From Roseburia sp. CAG:309 (GTDB taxonomy: Bacteria > Bacillota > Clostridia > Lachnospirales > Lachnospiraceae): a stretch of 10,282 nucleotides of DNA. The stretch is from contig FR893997.1 of assembly GCA_000434115.1 (NCBI GenBank), forward strand, positions 10,467-20,748, given 5' to 3'. Under the pieces are notes generated by a model, which did not search any database, had not been told where the DNA came from, and saw nothing but the letters and a program-made list of their open reading frames with translations. Positions 7,270 to 10,282 of the stretch are shown in pieces (positions within the stretch are counted from its first letter, which is position 1; each line of letters starts with the position of its first letter). A program made the translations under genes and the position numbers.

Positions 7270-8535
7270 CTACGCAAACGGATAGGCAACTGCCCCATCT
7301 ACGATGGTATATTCAATCTTTCCATACACTTTTTTTCCATCAAACGGCGTATTTTTTCCTTTGGAAACAAATGTATTTTTATCAATGGCATATTCCTTGT
7401 CAATCTCTGCAATCGTAATGTCCGCAGGTTTTCCGACTGCCAAAGAGCCGCCCTCCACGCCAAGGATACGGCATGGGTTCACACTCATGCGCTCCACCAG
7501 GCCTGACATCGTAAGATATCCTTTTTTTACCAATTCTGTGACTGCAAGTGCAAATGCCGTCTCAGAACCTACGATACCAAATGGTGCCTCAGCGATTGAT
7601 TTCTTTTTCTCTTCTTCTCCATGTGGCGCGTGATCTGTCGAAATGGCCTCCAAAATGCCTTCTTTCAATCCCTCTTTCAAGCGCTCCACATCTGCCGCCG
7701 TACGAAGAGGAGGATTCATCTTATAGTTTGCATCATCTTCGAGAATATCATCCTCTGTCATGGAAAAATGATGCGGACACACTTCTCCGCTGACGCGGAC
7801 ACCGTCTTCCTTTGCCTTCTGGATCATGGTAACACTGTCTGCCGTCGAGCAATGGCACAAATGTAATTGCGCTCCGGTCTCCTTCGCAAGCAGAATATCT
7901 CTTGCTACAATGACATCTTCCACCGCATTGGTGATTCCCGGGATTCCAAGGCGTTCTGCCGCTTTTCCTGCGTTCATTGCGCCCTTTCCTACCAGATTTT
8001 TATCTTCACAATGTGCCATAACCGGGATTCCGAGGCGTGCCGCCTCTTTCATTGCCTTTTCATAAACGGCTGCATTCATTACACTTTTGCCGTCTTCACT
8101 GATTACTTTTGCTCCGGCTTTTACCATGCCTTCGATATCGGTTACCGTTTCTCCGGCTTGTCCGACCGTCACAGCTCCTACCGGATACACATGAATCGGA
8201 CTGTCTTTCTCTGCAATTTCCAAAACTTTCCGGATCCGCTCCGGGGAGTCCGTCGCCGGCTTGGTATTTGGCATCGGACATACTCCGGTAAATCCGCCTT
8301 TTGCCGCTGCCATTGTTCCCGTTTTGATCGTCTCTTTGTACTCAAATCCAGGTTCACGCAAATGCACATGAAGATCCACAAATCCCGGCATCACGTATTT
8401 CCCGGAAGCATCTATTGTCTCATACTCACCGGTCATCGCATCTGCTATTTTCCCATCTACGACATACACGTCTCCGACTTCATCTCTTCCGGTCGCCGGA
8501 TCCACAATATGTCCATTTTTAATCCATAGGTTCAA
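7270..8535 (-). CDS. pyrC: Dihydroorotase, class I (TTG start)
   Basis: Zinc amidohydrolase that cyclises carbamoyl-aspartate to dihydroorotate, the third step of the pathway. With the TTG start the protein has 421 residues. The metal site is complete and keeps the spacing of class I dihydroorotases: His56 and His58 in DLHVHLREPG, Asp148 in SEDG, His175 in MAHCED, His228 in HLCHCST and the catalytic Asp301 in STDHAPH. An in-frame ATG at 8565 would add ten residues (MMILERWTYL) unlike the family N-terminus and has no Shine-Dalgarno. The TTG at 8533-8535 has AAGGTGG 9 nt upstream and gives MNLWIKNGHIVDP, the normal beginning. This start makes pyrC overlap the 3' end of the Nudix gene by 17 nt in another frame. 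The gene is the first pyrimidine gene of the cluster seen here. Confidence 0.96.
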   Translation of the reverse strand: MNLWIKNGHIVDPATGRDEVGDVYVVDGKIADAMTGEYETIDASGKYVMPGFVDLHVHLREPGFEYKETIKTGTMAAAKGGFTGVCPMPNTKPATDSPERIRKVLEIAEKDSPIHVYPVGAVTVGQAGETVTDIEGMVKAGAKVISEDGKSVMNAAVYEKAMKEAARLGIPVMAHCEDKNLVGKGAMNAGKAAERLGIPGITNAVEDVIVARDILLAKETGAQLHLCHCSTADSVTMIQKAKEDGVRVSGEVCPHHFSMTEDDILEDDANYKMNPPLRTAADVERLKEGLKEGILEAISTDHAPHGEEEKKKSIAEAPFGIVGSETAFALAVTELVKKGYLTMSGLVERMSVNPCRILGVEGGSLAVGKPADITIAEIDKEYAIDKNTFVSKGKNTPFDGKKVYGKIEYTIVDGAVAYPFA

Positions 8536-8974
8536 TAAATAAGTCCACCTTTCCAAAATCATCAAGCGTAAACTGATTGGTCAGCCCCGCTTTTTCAATG
8601 TCTTTTAACACTGCCTGATTGGTGATGACTTCCGGAAGTTCCTCTTTGGTCACCCACTTAAAATCATTCAGGTCTTCTGCCAGAATCACTTCCTCTGACT
8701 GGGAAGTACATTCAAAGGCAATTCCGACACTACAGACTTCTCCAACGGTAAATCCCCATGTATAAAGAGGTTTATCTACCAGAACCGACAATCCTGTCTT
8801 TTCTTCCACCACGCGCTGTACAGCCTTTTCCGGTGTCTCTGAAAATTCAATGGTTCCATCGATAAATTCCCACTGATAGGGATCAAATATACGATCGTCG
8901 TACCATTTTTCCACTACAAGATAATGATCCTGGCACTGAACGATCCCTTTTACAAGAATACGATACTTATCCAT
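8519..8974 (-). CDS. Nudix-fold protein with degenerate Nudix box, probably not a standard hydrolase
   Basis: A 151-residue protein with the overall pattern of a single Nudix domain: N-terminal strands (YRILVKGIVQCQDHYLVVEKW), a GTIEFSETPEKAV segment beginning at Gly40, then RVVEEKTGL (54-62), and a C-terminal LNDFKWVTKEELPE typical of MutT-like proteins. Compared with the consensus Gx5Ex7REUxEExGU, the first Glu of REUxEE is Val55 and the last is Lys59; only Glu58 of the three main metal ligands remains. Hydrolysis of nucleoside diphosphate-X substrates is therefore doubtful, and a binding, sensing or structural role is possible. The start has AAGGAGG 6 nt before the ATG. The gene lies 30 nt after asd and its 3' end overlaps pyrC by 17 nt. 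Substrate is not predictable. Confidence 0.85.
   Translation of the reverse strand: MDKYRILVKGIVQCQDHYLVVEKWYDDRIFDPYQWEFIDGTIEFSETPEKAVQRVVEEKTGLSVLVDKPLYTWGFTVGEVCSVGIAFECTSQSEEVILAEDLNDFKWVTKEELPEVITNQAVLKDIEKAGLTNQFTLDDFGKVDLFIEPMD
8533..8551 (-). promoter_or_regulatory. pyrC ribosome binding site and TTG start inside the Nudix gene
   Basis: AAGGTGG (8551-8545) stands 9 nt before TTG (8535-8533), all within the last codons of the upstream Nudix reading frame, whose stop is at 8519. A non-ATG start that depends on upstream translation would keep PyrC output tied to the Nudix gene. The site is seen in the sequence; the coupling is inferred. Confidence 0.65.
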
Positions 8975-9004
8975 GATAAACCTCCTTTTCGTATGGTTAT
9001 CTGA

Positions 9005-10090
9005 TTATTTGGCTGTAATATAACCTTTTGCTTTCAAAAGTTCTGCCATAAGAACGGCTCCACCCGCAGCACCACGTACTGTATTGTGGGACAAGCCTAC
9101 AAATTTCCAGTCAAAGTAAGAATCTTCTCTAAGACGTCCGATGCTTACTCCAAATCCATTTTCATAATTTACATCCAAGGCAACCTGTGGGCGGTCGTCT
9201 TCTTCCAAATACTGGATAAACTGTTTTGGTGCACTTGGAAGATTCAATTCCTGTGGTGCTCCCTTAAACTCTACCAATGCCTGAATCAATTCTTCCTTCG
9301 TTGGTTTCTGTTTGAAATTAACGAAAGCAGCTGCGGTATGTCCATCCAATACAGGTACACGGATACACTGGCTTGTGATCAATGGCGTCTGTGCCTTTTC
9401 AATCTTTCCATCTACCACTTTACCCCAGAGACGAAGTGGCTCCTGCTCACTCTTCTCTTCTTCTCCACCGATATAAGGGATAATATTGTGCTCCATCTCC
9501 GGCCAGTCTTTAAATGTCTTTCCGGCTCCGGAAATTGCCTGATATGTTGTTGCTACTACAACTGTAGGCTCGAATTTTCTCCATGCCGTAAGTGCCGGCG
9601 CATAACTCTGGATCGAGCAGTTTGGTTTTACACATACAAAACCTCTTTTGGTACCAAGACGTTTTTTCTGGCTTTCGATCACTTCAAGATGTTCCGGATT
9701 GATTTCCGGTACGATCATTGGTACATCTGGTGTCCAGCGGTGTGCGCTGTTATTGGATACAACCGGAGTTTCTGTCTTTGCATACTCTTCCTCGATCTTC
9801 TTGATCTCTTCTTTTGTCATATCTACAGCACTAAATACAAAATCAACATCTTTACTGACATTTTCTACTTCATTTACATTTTTAACGACAATTTTTTTCA
9901 CTGCTTCCGGCATCGGAGTCTGCATTTTCCAACGTCCACCAACAGCTTCTTCGTATGTCTTCCCTGCACTTCGTGGGCTTGCTGCAATTACAACCACCTC
10001 AAACCAAGGATGATTTTCCAAAAGGGAGATAAATCTCTGTCCTACCATTCCAGTACCACCAAGGATACCTACACGTAACTTGTCGCTCAT
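9005..10090 (-). CDS. asd: Aspartate-semialdehyde dehydrogenase, longer (archaeal/fungal-like) type
   Basis: Reduces beta-aspartyl phosphate with NADPH to aspartate semialdehyde, the branch point to lysine/diaminopimelate, threonine and methionine. The 361-residue protein begins MSDKLRVGILGGTGMVGQRF, with the NADP-binding GGTGMVG loop at 11-17. The active-site Cys158 lies in VKPNCSIQSY and the substrate-binding/catalytic His251 in VLDGHTAAAF. The SNNSAHRW segment (112-119), the length near 360 and the general pattern match the archaeal/fungal-like branch rather than the shorter classical bacterial Asd. ATG 10090 has GAGGT 5 nt upstream; a further ATG at 10102 adds only MRLK and is less well served. 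It is the first gene after a good sigma-A-like promoter and is followed after 30 nt by the Nudix gene and the pyrimidine genes, an unusual partner. Confidence 0.96.
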   Translation of the reverse strand: MSDKLRVGILGGTGMVGQRFISLLENHPWFEVVVIAASPRSAGKTYEEAVGGRWKMQTPMPEAVKKIVVKNVNEVENVSKDVDFVFSAVDMTKEEIKKIEEEYAKTETPVVSNNSAHRWTPDVPMIVPEINPEHLEVIESQKKRLGTKRGFVCVKPNCSIQSYAPALTAWRKFEPTVVVATTYQAISGAGKTFKDWPEMEHNIIPYIGGEEEKSEQEPLRLWGKVVDGKIEKAQTPLITSQCIRVPVLDGHTAAAFVNFKQKPTKEELIQALVEFKGAPQELNLPSAPKQFIQYLEEDDRPQVALDVNYENGFGVSIGRLREDSYFDWKFVGLSHNTVRGAAGGAVLMAELLKAKGYITAK

Positions 10091-10106
10091 TTTTAACCTC
10101 ATTTCC

Positions 10107-10123
10107 TGTCACCGGATGTGACA
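10107..10123 (-). repeat. 6-bp inverted repeat just upstream of the asd ribosome binding site
   Basis: The minus strand reads TGTCAC ATCCG GTGACA, a perfect 6-bp stem with a 5-nt loop, ending 6 nt before the GAGGT ribosome binding site of asd. It lies in the predicted 5' leader, not over the promoter. It could be an RNA hairpin that tunes translation or a DNA operator; neither can be shown from the sequence. No U-tract follows, so it is not an intrinsic terminator. Confidence 0.4.
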
Positions 10124-10184
10124 TATCTTCTTTTCTTGTTCCTCTTATGCCTGCCTGACAAATGGCAAATACATAGTTGTTTAT

Positions 10185-10213
10185 ATTGTACTACATTTTG
10201 GGTGAGATTTCAA
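10185..10213 (-). promoter_or_regulatory. Predicted sigma-A promoter for asd and downstream genes
   Basis: On the minus strand TTGAAA (10213-10208) and TACAAT (10190-10185) are separated by exactly 17 nt; each matches the consensus at 5 of 6 positions. The expected transcription start is near 10178, giving a leader of about 88 nt before the asd ATG. No other promoter of this quality was noticed in the gaps of the gene string, so this may drive the whole nine-gene unit. Confidence 0.7.
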
Positions 10214-10252
10214 ATAGAAAATATACAGAATCCATCATGTGAAGATTTTATC

Positions 10253-10282
10253 AAAAAAAGGAGCTCTGGTTTTTCCCTGCGG
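10253..10282 (-). terminator. Possible 3' arm and U-tract of an intrinsic terminator for an upstream gene (cut by window edge)
   Basis: On the minus strand ACCAGAGCTCC is followed directly by T7 (10259-10253), the form of the descending arm and U-run of a rho-independent terminator. The matching ascending arm (something like GGAGCTCTGG) would lie beyond 10282, so this is unproven. If correct, it isolates the asd promoter from the preceding minus-strand gene and marks the true beginning of the operon. Confidence 0.35.

Noticed and set aside
9086..10078. Open frame of 330 codons on the plus strand opposite asd
   Set aside because: It is the antisense shadow of asd; the product is Cys/Phe-rich with no family pattern, and asd itself is unambiguous.
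10096..10123. Resemblance of the asd leader (AUCCGGUGACAGG) to the PyrR-binding consensus AUCCNGNGAGG
   Set aside because: The first nine positions fit but the essential GG is CA, the bases fall in a differently built hairpin (loop AUCCG), and no terminator or antiterminator follows.

Overview
The window looks like a chromosomal segment of a Gram-positive anaerobe of the class Clostridia, most probably family Lachnospiraceae. This rests on moderate GC content, strong AAGGAGG-type ribosome binding sites on nearly every gene, a class 1B (PyrD plus PyrK) dihydroorotate dehydrogenase, and a small lipoprotein of a type common in that group. The family assignment is inference. No mobile element, CRISPR array, rRNA or tRNA is visible.

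Layout. At the left edge, on the plus strand, lies the C-terminal half of a subtilisin-like S8 serine protease (1-641). Everything else is on the minus strand and reads right to left: a sigma-A-type promoter (10185-10213), asd (aspartate-semialdehyde dehydrogenase), a Nudix-fold protein with a damaged Nudix box, pyrC, pyrF, an uncharacterised lipoprotein, pyrK, pyrD, pyrE and glgP (glycogen phosphorylase). Gaps between these genes are 15-46 nt, and the Nudix gene and pyrC overlap. I see no intrinsic terminator between them, so one nine-gene transcript is plausible. The protease and glgP converge with only 7 nt between their stop codons.

Function. PyrC, PyrD/PyrK, PyrE and PyrF carry carbamoyl-aspartate through dihydroorotate, orotate and OMP to UMP. 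The first steps (carbamoyl-phosphate synthetase, aspartate transcarbamylase) are not in the window. Asd draws on the same aspartate pool for Lys/Thr/Met and cell-wall precursors. GlgP releases glucose-1-phosphate from glycogen; UTP made by the pathway is needed to activate sugars, but a functional reason for the linkage is only a guess.

Starts were moved from the longest reading frame to a better Shine-Dalgarno-supported codon for glgP (2907), the lipoprotein (6297), pyrC (TTG at 8535) and asd (10090). The window is mostly ordinary housekeeping metabolism. The points worth a second look are the two non-pyrimidine passengers (degenerate Nudix protein and lipoprotein), the unusual operon ends (asd first, glgP last), and an A10 tract at the start of glgP. 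No stretch longer than 300 nt lacks a gene; the longest is the 192-nt asd leader and promoter region at the right edge.
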